From positions 1 through 64,000 of the forward strand of contig NZ_LSIC01000022.1 of assembly GCF_001556045.1 (NCBI RefSeq): DNA of 64,000 bases, given 5' to 3'. Below, piece after piece: positions 17,355 through 25,537 of this stretch. The position numbers were made by a program, and so were the translations under genes. Below the pieces are notes generated by a model. That model made no database searches, was not told the origin of the DNA, and saw only the letters and a list, made by a program, of their open reading frames with translations. This DNA comes from Bradyrhizobium sp. CCH5-F6 (GTDB lineage Bacteria; Pseudomonadota; Alphaproteobacteria; Rhizobiales; Xanthobacteraceae). Within the stretch, counting starts at the first letter, position 1; each line of letters starts with the position of its first letter.

Positions 17355-17380
17355 AGCCTCGCACAAGCTTCGCCCGCTAA
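17355..17380 (+). promoter_or_regulatory. Shared flagellar promoter motif, lafA2
   Basis: AGCCTCGCACAAGCTTCGCC followed by CGCTAA, the copy closest to consensus. The AAGC core is at 17365-17368, 144 nt before lafA2. Similarity with the site before the 37529 gene extends a further 20 bases, through CTAACSTCGCC and CGACAGAT. Confidence 0.7.
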
Positions 17381-17427
17381 CCTCGCCGTTACGACAGATT
17401 GGGCCTTGAACCTGCGCTTGCGGGAGC

Positions 17428-17507
17428 CCAAAGGCATGACGCCGTTCTGTCGTACCGGTGCAAGCCCGGTATGTCCCCTCAGCACGATTCAATCTCCAAA
17501 GGGACAT
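17428..17507 (+). promoter_or_regulatory. Conserved structured leader of lafA2 mRNA
   Basis: Counterpart of 16240-16322. Stem 1 pairs TACCGG (17453-17458) with CCGGTA (17466-17471). Stem 2 pairs ATGTCCC (17471-17477) with GGGACAT (17501-17507), covering the ribosome-binding region before the ATG at 17512. The stem bases are the same in both leaders while the loop of stem 2 differs, which suggests the pairing is kept by selection. Confidence 0.6.
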
Positions 17508-17511
17508 CAAA

Positions 17512-18426
17512 ATGGGTTCTAGTCTCCTCACCAACTCCTCCGCCATGACCGCGCTCCAGACCCTGCGGTCTGTCAGCGCCCAACTCGCTACCACGCAGAA
17601 CCGGATCTCCACCGGCCAGCGCGTCGCCACCGCGTCGGACAACGCCGCCTACTGGTCGATCGCCACCTCGATGCGCTCCGACAACGCCGCGCTCTCCGCG
17701 GTGTCCGACTCGCTCGGGCTGTCGGCCGCGACCGTGGACACCGAATATACTGCTCTGACGTCGGTGATCGGCGACAAGGACTCGGGTCTGACCAAGCTCC
17801 AGGCGCTGCTGGTCGAAGCCAAGACCGCGGGTATCGACCGCACCAAGATCCAGGCGGACATCACCCAGATCCAGCAGGACATGAAGCTGAAGGCCAACTC
17901 GGCCACCTTCAACGGCATCAACTGGCTGAGCACCACAACGGGTACCACCCCGACGAGCTTCAACCTCGTTTCGTCCTACTCGCGCGTCGGCGGCACCCCG
18001 ACAATCGGTTCGATCACCATCACGACCGCCAACTACACGCTCTACTCCACCACGCAGACCGGCATTCTGGACACCGTGGCCGCCAGCGCCTCGGTCGACA
18101 CGATCAACATCTCTGCGTTGACCGACTCGGCGGCCGACCAGACCACGCTCGATGGCTATATCTCTAAGGTCACCGCTGCGATCAACTCGGTGGCCTCGGC
18201 CGCTGCCGATCTCGGCGCGGTCAAGAACCGCATCTCGACCAACTCGGAGTTCGTCAAGACCCTGATGGACTCGGTTGACCGCGGTGTCGGCCAGCTCGTC
18301 GACGCCGACATGAACGCGGAATCGACCCGCCTCCAGGCGCTGCAGACTCAGCAGCAGCTCGGCGTTCAGGCGCTCTCGATCGCCAACCAGAACAGCCAGA
18401 GCATCCTGTCGCTGTTCCGCAGCTAA
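17512..18426 (+). CDS. lafA2: Lateral-type flagellin 2
   Basis: A 304-residue filament protein that differs from lafA1 at only a small number of residues, for example MGSS at the N-terminus, LVEAKT instead of LVQSKT, and NQNSQSILSLFRS at the end. The ATG at 17512 follows GGGACATCAAA; the frame is open further upstream, but that would translate the conserved leader. It is monocistronic, flanked by its own promoter motif and a downstream hairpin. Tandem near-identity implies recent duplication or gene conversion. Confidence 0.95.
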   Translation: MGSSLLTNSSAMTALQTLRSVSAQLATTQNRISTGQRVATASDNAAYWSIATSMRSDNAALSAVSDSLGLSAATVDTEYTALTSVIGDKDSGLTKLQALLVEAKTAGIDRTKIQADITQIQQDMKLKANSATFNGINWLSTTTGTTPTSFNLVSSYSRVGGTPTIGSITITTANYTLYSTTQTGILDTVAASASVDTINISALTDSAADQTTLDGYISKVTAAINSVASAAADLGAVKNRISTNSEFVKTLMDSVDRGVGQLVDADMNAESTRLQALQTQQQLGVQALSIANQNSQSILSLFRS

Positions 18427-18443
18427 GCGACGCTCCCGAAAAC

Positions 18444-18470
18444 GACCGTGCTCCCTCAGGGAGCACGGTC
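18444..18470 (+). terminator. Terminator-like hairpin after lafA2
   Basis: GACCGTGCTCCCT (18444-18456) and its complement (18458-18470) form a perfect dyad; in practice a stem of about 10 bp with a short CCCTCAGGG-centred loop. There is no good T-run, so termination strength is uncertain. Confidence 0.6.
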
Positions 18471-18664
18471 CCCGCCACGTTTCGCGGACGTGACGGCACG
18501 GGACGTGCCGGCAATCGACCTTCCGGCCCCAGACTTCGTGCAACTCGCCGCAGCCGATCGCGCTGCCACGCGCCCGAGCGTGCGCTTGTAGCTGCTGAGC
18601 CGACTGGGCCCGCCCGAGCTTCATGTAAAATTGCAACGCCTCGCCAGCGAAACGACACATTGGT

Positions 18665-18690
18665 AGCCTCGCACAACCTTCAGACAAGGT
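18665..18690 (+). promoter_or_regulatory. Shared flagellar promoter motif, fliF unit
   Basis: AGCCTCGCACAACCTTCAGA. The first 12 bases are identical to the lafA2 site; the core reads AACC rather than AAGC (18675-18678). It is 56 nt before the fliF ATG. The rest of the 18427-18733 interval holds only the lafA2 hairpin. Confidence 0.6.
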
Positions 18691-18733
18691 TGAAGGCTGA
18701 GTGTCCTCTGCGTTCGCATTGGTACGAGGTCAC

Positions 18734-20359
18734 ATGCTCAGTCGTGCGCAGGTACAGCAGCTGCTCAATAATCTGCTGGAGCTTGGGCCGCGTCGCCTGA
18801 TGGCCCTGGGACTGATCGGCTTTGCGGTTCTCGTCACGGTCGTCGGCGGCGCCTATTACCTCAGCCGGCCCGAGTTCGAAGCGCTCTACACCGGCCTCAC
18901 CCGAGAAGACGTGACGCGCATCGGTGCGGCGCTGCGCGAGCAGAACATCGCGTTCGACGTCAATTCGGCAGGCGATGCGGTCTCGGTGCGCCCGAGCCAG
19001 ACCATGCAGGCGCGGATGCTGCTCGCCGAGAAGGGGCTGCCGACCAGCGCCAATTCCGGTTACGAGCTGTTCGACAAGATCGGCTCGCTCGGCCTGACCT
19101 CGTTCATGCAGGAGGTCACCAAGCTGCGGGCCCTGGAAGGCGAGATTGCCCGCACAGTCCAGCTGATGAAAGGCGTGAAGGCGGCGCGGGTGCATATCGT
19201 GCTGCCGGTGCGCGGCTCGTTCCGCGCGACGCAGCAGCCGCCTTCGGCATCGGTCGTGCTGCGCACCGACGGCGCGATCGAGGCACGAACGGCGCAGTCG
19301 ATTCGTCATCTCGTCGCCGCTGCCATCCCCGGCATGAGCCGCGACAAGGTGACGGTGCTGGATGCCGACGGCTCGATGCTGCTCGCCGAAGAGGACGAGG
19401 CGAGCGCTGCGCCGGCCAAGATGGCGAGCCTGCAGAAGACGGTCAGCGGCATGGTGCAGGAGAACATCCGCAAGGCGCTGACGCCGTATCTGGGCATCGA
19501 CAATTTCGAGGTGAGCGTTGCGCCGCAGCTGTCCACCGACAAGCGGCAGATCAACGAGACCGTCTACGATCCGGAGAACCGCGCCGAGCGCTCGGTGCGG
19601 AACGTGCGCGAGAAGGAGTCCTCGCAGAACGCCGACCGCTCGACGCCGACCACGGTGCAGCAGAATCTTCCCGACCAGCAGGTGAATGCCGGTGGAGGCA
19701 AGAACTCCAGCGAGGACAAGACCCGCCGCGAGGACGTCACCAACTTCGAGGTTTCGTCCAAGACCACGACGACAGTGAGCGACGGCTATTCGGTCAAGAA
19801 GTTGTTCATCGCCGTGCTGGTCAACCGCGCGCGACTGGTCGCCGAGCTCGGCGACAAGAGCAACCAGGCTATCGTCGACAGCAAGCTCGCCGAGATCAGT
19901 CAGCTCGCGGCGACGGCGGGAGGACTGGACAAGGCGCGCGGCGATCAGATCCAGGTCACGGCCGTCGACTTCATCGAGGGCTCGCGTGAGCTGGCACCGG
20001 TGCCGCCGATCAGCTTCGTCGAGATGATCAACAAGCAGCTCGGCAGCGTCATCAACGCGGTGACGATCCTGGCCGTTGCTTCGATGCTGGTCTGGTTCGG
20101 GCTTCGGCCCGCGGTCAACGGCATTCTGACCCATCGCGCGGAGCAGGAGCAGGCAGAAGCGGCCGAGGCCGCCCAGCTCGAAGCTGCGGGGACCCTGGCA
20201 CTGTCGGATGGCGAGGAGGCCGAGCTCAACCTCGTCGAAGACCTCGAAGGCAAGATGCAGCGAACGCCGCAGAAGCGGCTGGAGCAGATCGTCCGGCTCG
20301 ACCAGATGCAGGCGGCGGCGATCCTTAAGGACTGGATGCGACGCGAGGAGGCGGCATGA
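18734..20359 (+). CDS. fliF: Flagellar MS-ring protein FliF
   Basis: A 541-residue protein that builds the MS ring in the inner membrane, the base of the motor. It has two membrane segments, one N-terminal (LMALGLIGFAVLVTVVGGAY, about residues 22-44) and one C-terminal (AVTILAVASMLVWFGLRPAV, about 445-465). Ring-building motifs lie between, and the C-terminal tail binds FliG. The ATG at 18734 is preceded by GAGG; a GTG 11 codons earlier is a weaker choice and lies close to the promoter motif. The stop overlaps the next gene (ATGA). Confidence 0.97.
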   Translation: MLSRAQVQQLLNNLLELGPRRLMALGLIGFAVLVTVVGGAYYLSRPEFEALYTGLTREDVTRIGAALREQNIAFDVNSAGDAVSVRPSQTMQARMLLAEKGLPTSANSGYELFDKIGSLGLTSFMQEVTKLRALEGEIARTVQLMKGVKAARVHIVLPVRGSFRATQQPPSASVVLRTDGAIEARTAQSIRHLVAAAIPGMSRDKVTVLDADGSMLLAEEDEASAAPAKMASLQKTVSGMVQENIRKALTPYLGIDNFEVSVAPQLSTDKRQINETVYDPENRAERSVRNVREKESSQNADRSTPTTVQQNLPDQQVNAGGGKNSSEDKTRREDVTNFEVSSKTTTTVSDGYSVKKLFIAVLVNRARLVAELGDKSNQAIVDSKLAEISQLAATAGGLDKARGDQIQVTAVDFIEGSRELAPVPPISFVEMINKQLGSVINAVTILAVASMLVWFGLRPAVNGILTHRAEQEQAEAAEAAQLEAAGTLALSDGEEAELNLVEDLEGKMQRTPQKRLEQIVRLDQMQAAAILKDWMRREEAA

Positions 20360-21048
20360 ACGCGGCAATCGGAAAGCTCCTGACGCAGTTCGACGCGAAT
20401 GGCCGGGCCAAGTCGCCGCCGTCTCCACCGCCGAAAATCCAGGACGTGCTGACGAGACCCAAGGATGCGCGGCGCGAGCCGTCGCCTCAACCGCCGCCTC
20501 AAGCGCCCACGCAGCCGCAGCTTCAGGCGCCGACGCCTGCCACGGAAGCTCCGCAGTTCAATCTCCTTGACGATGCCTATCGGCGAGGCCATGCGGCCGG
20601 CGTCGCGGAAGGCGACGCAAGGCTGGCCGAGGAGCGCGTCCGCAGCGCGATCCGGCTCGGCGAGGAGCGGGCCAAATGGTCCGACCAGCAGGCACTCGCG
20701 ATCGTCAGCGGCTTCGAGGCGGCCTGTCGCGAGATCGAGACCAACATCGCAAGCTCCGTTGCGCGGATATTGCTCCCGTTCCTTGCTGAGGCGGTGCGCG
20801 ACAAGGCGATCGGATCGCTGGTCGAGCAGATCTCGGCGCTGACCGGCAATTCGTCCGTTCCGGCCTTCAAGGTCACCGGCCCGAGCGAGTTGCTCGACCT
20901 CGTGAAGACGCAGCTCGAGGCTTCGAGGCGAACGGGCATCACGTACGAGTCGGCCGACACCTTCGAGGTCCGCGTCGTGGCCGACCAGACCGTGATCGAG
21001 ACCCGGATCGCCGCCTGGAGTGAACGCCTCAAGGAAGCGCGCCGGTAA
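20356..21048 (+). CDS. FliH-like export ATPase stator protein
   Basis: A 230-residue product. The N-terminal region is Pro-rich (about residues 18-65). A helical middle follows, with RRGHAAGVAEGDARLAEERV and further charged heptads, then a C-terminal alpha/beta region ending VRVVADQTVIETRIAAWSER. The order (disordered N-terminus, long helix, E-type-ATPase-stator-like C-terminus), the size and the place right after fliF fit FliH, the regulator and stator of FliI. Alphaproteobacterial FliH is poorly conserved, so the assignment rests on layout and context. Confidence 0.72.
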   Translation: MNAAIGKLLTQFDANGRAKSPPSPPPKIQDVLTRPKDARREPSPQPPPQAPTQPQLQAPTPATEAPQFNLLDDAYRRGHAAGVAEGDARLAEERVRSAIRLGEERAKWSDQQALAIVSGFEAACREIETNIASSVARILLPFLAEAVRDKAIGSLVEQISALTGNSSVPAFKVTGPSELLDLVKTQLEASRRTGITYESADTFEVRVVADQTVIETRIAAWSERLKEARR

Positions 21049-21054
21049 TCTGCC

Positions 21055-22365
21055 ATGGAAGAGGTCAAGCATGAGATCGTGATCATCCGCCGGCGCAGCG
21101 CCTTCGCCGAGGAGGCGCATCATGGCGGCGTCTGGAAGATCGCGTACGCGGATTTCATGACCGCGATGATGGCGTTCTTCCTGGTCATGTGGCTGCTCAA
21201 CGCGCTCAACCAGGACCAGAAGCAGGTTGTCGCGAGCTATTTCAACCCGATCAAGCTCGCGGAGAACGCGCCTGCCCCGAAAGGCCTCAAGGATCTCTCC
21301 AAGAAGGAGCCGTCGTCGTTCGAAGGCCAGGATGGCAAGCGCCAGCCGGCAGGGCCGAACGAGGAACGTCGTGGTGACTCTCCGACCGCCGAGAAGCGGG
21401 CCTCCTACGAGGAGAAGGTCCTGTTCCGCGATCCCTATGCGACGCTCGCCGAGATCGCAAACAGTGCGAACCAGTCCTCGGGACAGCGGCGTGTGGGCGC
21501 GCTCACCTCCGCCGAAGAGGAGGGCCTGAAGGGTGGCGATGCCTACCGCGATCCCTTCGATCCCGGCTATTGGAGGCTGGCGCCGCAGACGTCCAAGGAC
21601 GCGGATCGTTTCATCGAGAGCGAACCCAAGCCGAATGCCTCCGCCCGCGATGCGTCGGGAGCCGCTCAGAGTGAGCCGCAGGCGCGCCGTGCCAAGGTGG
21701 ACGAGGCCGACGGAAGCGTGGCGCCGAACGCAGAGAGCTCGTCCGCAAGCCTGTCGCCCCTGCTGCCGCCGGGTCCCGCACCGACGCAATCCTCACGCGA
21801 GGGCAGCGCCCAGGCTGGCGTTCAGGCCAGCGCCACCCCGCAGGCGCGTCCAAACGAAACGGCGAAGGAGTCCGAACCGCGCGATGCGGCGCAAGCGCAG
21901 CAACCGACGTTGAAGCAGCTTCAGTCGGCGATCGCGGATGCGCTGTCGGACATCAAGGCGGGCGCGGGGCCGGCCGCCGAGGTGCGTCAGGTCGAAGAGG
22001 GGCTCCTGGTCAGTCTGACCGACGATGCGAGCTTCGGCATGTTCGCGGTCGGCTCGGCCGAGCCGCGGCCGGAGTTGATCCGTGTGATCGACAAGATCGG
22101 GCCGCTGCTGACCAAGCGCCAGGGCGTGATCATCGTCCGCGGCCATACCGACAATCGGCCCTATCGTTCGGAAACCTACGACAACTGGCGGCTGTCGACC
22201 GCTCGTGCCCAGATGGCCTATTACATGCTGGTTCGCTCCGGCGTCGACGCCCGGCGGATCGAACATGTCGAGGGCTACGCCGACCGGCGACCGAAGCTTC
22301 CGAACGATCCGGCGGCCGCGCAGAACCGCCGGATCGAGATCCTGATCCGGGAGAAGCGCCCTTGA
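21055..22365 (+). CDS. motB: Flagellar motor stator protein MotB
   Basis: A 436-residue stator subunit. One N-terminal membrane segment has AYADFMTAMMAFFLVMWLLN, with the proton-carrying aspartate at residue 33. A long low-complexity linker (about residues 90-285) precedes the C-terminal OmpA-like peptidoglycan-binding domain, including IIVRGHTDNRPY and the final AQNRRIEILI. The linker is longer than in enteric MotB, as is usual in rhizobia. The stop overlaps the TTG start of motC. Confidence 0.96.
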   Translation: MEEVKHEIVIIRRRSAFAEEAHHGGVWKIAYADFMTAMMAFFLVMWLLNALNQDQKQVVASYFNPIKLAENAPAPKGLKDLSKKEPSSFEGQDGKRQPAGPNEERRGDSPTAEKRASYEEKVLFRDPYATLAEIANSANQSSGQRRVGALTSAEEEGLKGGDAYRDPFDPGYWRLAPQTSKDADRFIESEPKPNASARDASGAAQSEPQARRAKVDEADGSVAPNAESSSASLSPLLPPGPAPTQSSREGSAQAGVQASATPQARPNETAKESEPRDAAQAQQPTLKQLQSAIADALSDIKAGAGPAAEVRQVEEGLLVSLTDDASFGMFAVGSAEPRPELIRVIDKIGPLLTKRQGVIIVRGHTDNRPYRSETYDNWRLSTARAQMAYYMLVRSGVDARRIEHVEGYADRRPKLPNDPAAAQNRRIEILIREKRP

Positions 22366-23540
22366 TCAGGCTGCTGCGCCGCGCCGCCTTGCTGCTGCTG
22401 CCGTTCGCGGCGGCGAATGCGCTTGCTCAGCCTGCGCCTCGGCCCGGCGAACCCTATGAGCTCGTCCGTGCGTTACAGGCTGTGCAGGACGGCATCGCTA
22501 ACGGCGACACCGCCGCGCACGGCAGCCACATCGCGATGATCCGGCAGATCGGCGAGAAATTCCTCGCGGCCGATCCCGCCGTGTGGAGCAATCCGCAAAA
22601 CAGCCAGGCCGTGGTCATCTACCTGCTCAGCGGCGGCGCGCCGCAAATCGTCCGCAAGCTGCCGCGCGACAAGATGAACGTGGACGAGCGGCTGTTCAAC
22701 GGCGCGCTCGCCTATGTCGAGGGTCGACAGGACGAAGCGCGGGAGCTGCTCAAGGAGGTCAAGCCGCGGACGCTTTCCTCGGGGCTGGGCGGACAGGTCG
22801 CGTTGGTTCAGGGCGCGTTGTTCGCGCGCGCCGAAGCATCGTTCGCGATCGAGCGTCTGGACGATGCGCGCCTGCTGTTGCCCGGCACGCTCGTCGAGGA
22901 GGCGGCGTTGCGGCGCGAGATCCTGCTGGTGGGGCAGGCGGAGGACTTCGAGAAGTTCGAGTTCCTCGCGCTCGCCTATATCCGCCACTACCGCAACTCG
23001 ATCTATGCCGGCGATTTCTGGCAGCGCTTTTCCACGGGGCTGACGCAATCGAGCATGGCGCTCGACGAGCGTCGTTTTGCGCGGGTCGCAGCTCTGCTGG
23101 AGCAGATCGATCGCGCCGGCCGCCTCAAGCTGTATCTCGTGATCGCGCGGGATGCGATGGTGCGCGGACGGCTGGCCGTGACCCGGCTCGCCAGCGAGCG
23201 GGCGCTGACGCTCAGCGCCGACGCCTCGGCTGATCGCGAGCGGGCCCATTTTTTCCGCGGCGCCTCGCGGGCGCTCACCGACGAATATGACGGCGGTCTC
23301 GCCGAGCTGAAGGCGCTCGACCGGTCGAAGCTGCCGGAGCGCGACGTCCCCCTTTTGAATGCCACGATGCAGCTCGCGCTCGACGTCCGCAAGCCGTTCG
23401 CAGGCGGGTCCGCCGCCGCAGCCGACAAGCCTCCGGCAACGCCGGCGCGACTCGATCTGGCGTCATCAACCGTGACGCTTGCCCGCGCGCAGAAGCAGCT
23501 CGGCGAACTCGAACTCCTTACCAGGGACCGCCGTCGATGA
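22362..23540 (+). CDS. motC: Periplasmic motility protein MotC
   Basis: A 392-residue periplasmic motor protein specific to rhizobia and relatives, thought to act on the MotB periplasmic part to control stator function. It has a signal peptide (about residues 1-22, ending ALAQ). The TTG start at 22362 overlaps the motB stop; no better start is seen. Features match MotC, including YELVRALQAVQDGIANGD near the N-terminus and helical repeats through the body. Its chaperone MotE is encoded at 13372. It overlaps the fliK start by 4 bases. Confidence 0.92.
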   Translation: MIRLLRRAALLLLPFAAANALAQPAPRPGEPYELVRALQAVQDGIANGDTAAHGSHIAMIRQIGEKFLAADPAVWSNPQNSQAVVIYLLSGGAPQIVRKLPRDKMNVDERLFNGALAYVEGRQDEARELLKEVKPRTLSSGLGGQVALVQGALFARAEASFAIERLDDARLLLPGTLVEEAALRREILLVGQAEDFEKFEFLALAYIRHYRNSIYAGDFWQRFSTGLTQSSMALDERRFARVAALLEQIDRAGRLKLYLVIARDAMVRGRLAVTRLASERALTLSADASADRERAHFFRGASRALTDEYDGGLAELKALDRSKLPERDVPLLNATMQLALDVRKPFAGGSAAAADKPPATPARLDLASSTVTLARAQKQLGELELLTRDRRR

Positions 23541-24886
23541 CCAAGCTCAACGGAACCTCCGGACAGCTCTTCTCGGGTCTCGCCGAGAGCCTCAACATCC
23601 GCGGGACGTCGCGTTCGGCCAAGAGCGCGGGGACCAAATCGCAGGCAAATTCGTCGTTCAACGATCTGCTCCGCACCGTCTCGAACCTTGCGAAGCAGGC
23701 ACTGAGCGATGATGGCAGCGATACGACCGCGAAGACCGGAGCGCCGCGCACGCATCTGGCCGGCCCGACCGAGAAGGACAAGAAGGGCGCGACGGCGCAC
23801 GACCGCATCGCGGCGACCGCGCATCCAAAGTCCAAAGAGGAGCCTTCCGACACCAGGACCGACGGGTCGTCGGAGAATCAGCGTCCGATCGATCACGCCG
23901 CGGGGACAGACGTCCACGACCAGTCCGGCATCACCTTGGTAGCCGGGCAGGAGATCGCCGTTGCGCCTGCCGTGACGCCGCAGATGCAATTGCAATCCGC
24001 CGACAAGGACGCGCCCGCGCGTGACGAGCGGCTCTTCACGGCGAAGCGCGAGGCTCCGGGCGCGAGCGCGGCGAAGGCGGCGTCGGTCGACGCCGCCCCA
24101 TCCGGTATCGCTCCGACTGCCGCGCGCTCGGAGGCCGCAGCTTCGCAAGGCATGACTGCGGCGCAGCCGGCGCCGACGCAAGGCGCGGAGACTTCGAGCG
24201 CAATGCCTGCATCACCCGGCTTCGAGGCGGTCACGGCCAATGTCGAGCGGGCTGCCAAGGCGTCAGCTCGCGCCGCGCTGCCCGAGACGACCAAGGTCAC
24301 CGTGGTCCAGCAGGAGACGCACCTGCCTCCGGCGCAGTTCGGCCCGCCGCAACAGGTCGCCAATGCAGTCGTCGCCGAGCTGAAGGAGTCCTCGGCGCCG
24401 GCAGCATCCGCAGCGTCCGATCTCGCGGCGTCCCAGACCAATGCGCCGGATCAGCCTCTCAAGATCCTGACCGTCAATCTCGAGCCACCCGCGCTCGGCA
24501 ACGTCACCGTACGTCTTCGTCTCGTCGGCACCGAAGTGTCCGTGCAGCTTGCAGCCGAGCGCAAGGACACGAGCCAAATGCTCGACCAGCAGCGCGACCA
24601 GATCCGCGATCTGATGCAGTCGGCCGGGTATGTCGCCGACGTCGCGCCGGTCCAGCACGGCTCGCTGGACGGATTCCAGAGCGGATCCGGCCAATCGCAG
24701 CCGCAGCTTTCCGGCCAGCAGCAATCGTCGCCGCAGTCGCAAGGCACGTCCGGCGGTGCGGGCACGTCCTCGGGGCAGTCCGACGGCGGCGCGAAGCAGG
24801 GGCGCCAGGAGCGCCAGTTCAACCAGGAGACGCGTCATGATCAGGACGTGGGGCCGCATCATCGCCGCGGCCCTGTTTATCTCTAA
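23537..24886 (+). CDS. fliK: Flagellar hook-length control protein FliK (formerly MotD)
   Basis: A 449-residue exported ruler protein. A long low-complexity Ala/Ser/Pro/Lys-rich N-terminal region is followed by a hook-length domain (about residues 308-375) with LTVNLEPPALGNVTVRLRLV and MLDQQRDQIRDLMQSAGY. A Gln/Ser/Gly-rich tail comes last. In Sinorhizobium the gene at this position was first called motD and later recognised as fliK. It overlaps the transglycosylase gene by 50 bases. Confidence 0.9.
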   Translation: MTKLNGTSGQLFSGLAESLNIRGTSRSAKSAGTKSQANSSFNDLLRTVSNLAKQALSDDGSDTTAKTGAPRTHLAGPTEKDKKGATAHDRIAATAHPKSKEEPSDTRTDGSSENQRPIDHAAGTDVHDQSGITLVAGQEIAVAPAVTPQMQLQSADKDAPARDERLFTAKREAPGASAAKAASVDAAPSGIAPTAARSEAAASQGMTAAQPAPTQGAETSSAMPASPGFEAVTANVERAAKASARAALPETTKVTVVQQETHLPPAQFGPPQQVANAVVAELKESSAPAASAASDLAASQTNAPDQPLKILTVNLEPPALGNVTVRLRLVGTEVSVQLAAERKDTSQMLDQQRDQIRDLMQSAGYVADVAPVQHGSLDGFQSGSGQSQPQLSGQQQSSPQSQGTSGGAGTSSGQSDGGAKQGRQERQFNQETRHDQDVGPHHRRGPVYL

Positions 24887-25418
24887 TGCGAGTGTCGCCG
24901 AGGCGGCCGCCGAAACTGCGCGGCCCTGCGAGCGGGAAATGGCGCGGGCGGCCCATCAGCACGGGATTCCGCTCGGCATTCTCTACGCGGTCGGCCTCAC
25001 CGAGACCGGACGGCGCGGTGCACTCCATCCCTACGCGCTCGGCGCGGATGGTCAGACCGTGTTCGCCAAGGACGTGAACGATGCAATCGCGAACTTCGAG
25101 GCGATGCGCAGCAAAGGCATCAAGCTGATCGACCTCGGCTGCATGCAGATCAATCACTACTATCACGGCGAGAAGTTCGCCTCGGTGCGGGCGATGTTCG
25201 ATCCTGCCAGGAACGTCGAATACGCCGCGCGTTTCCTGAAAGAGCTGAAACAGCGCGAAGGAAGCTGGACCATGGCGGTCGCCCGTTACAACGCAGGCCC
25301 CAACAATCAGCCGGCGCAGAAGCGATACGTCTGTCACATCGTCGCTCATCTCGTCTCGAGCGGCTTCGGCGCGTGGACCGAAAAGGCGCGCTCCTTCTGT
25401 CAACCCAGAACGACCTGA
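24837..25418 (+). CDS. Flagellar-cluster lytic transglycosylase (SLT domain)
   Basis: A 193-residue exported muramidase-like enzyme. It has a signal peptide (about residues 1-25), a catalytic glutamate E56 in GLTETG, then CMQINHYYHGEKF and ARYNAGPN, the three usual SLT motifs. The probable role is to open peptidoglycan for the rod. The cluster FlgJ (34171) has only the rod-binding part, so this protein would supply the missing enzyme activity, as SltF does in Rhodobacter. The gene starts inside the 3' end of fliK. Confidence 0.88.
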   Translation: MIRTWGRIIAAALFISNASVAEAAAETARPCEREMARAAHQHGIPLGILYAVGLTETGRRGALHPYALGADGQTVFAKDVNDAIANFEAMRSKGIKLIDLGCMQINHYYHGEKFASVRAMFDPARNVEYAARFLKELKQREGSWTMAVARYNAGPNNQPAQKRYVCHIVAHLVSSGFGAWTEKARSFCQPRTT

Positions 25419-25479
25419 AGCGGCAAACCGAAGCGACAACCGACGGACCACGACAAGTTGTGCATCGCTTCCAATCATC

Positions 25480-25505
25480 AGCCCCGCGCAAGCAAGACCC
25501 CCCAT
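25480..25505 (+). promoter_or_regulatory. Shared flagellar promoter motif, flgE unit
   Basis: AGCCCCGCGCAAGCAAGACC, then CCCCAT. The AAGC core is at 25490-25493, 45 nt before the flgE ATG. Its first 16 bases are identical to the minus-strand site at 4841-4856. Confidence 0.65.
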
Positions 25506-25537
25506 TGTAGCTGCAACCTACCAAAGGAGCCCAATTC

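Noticed and set aside
18680..21789. Two long minus-strand frames (582 and 614 codons) opposite fliF, the FliH-like gene and motB
   Set aside because: These are shadow frames from biased third codon positions. No ribosome site or domain.
24630..25418. A longer start (24630) for the transglycosylase gene
   Set aside because: The added 69 residues are Arg/Ser-rich, lie fully inside fliK and would bury the signal peptide. The ATG at 24837 gives a normal exported enzyme.
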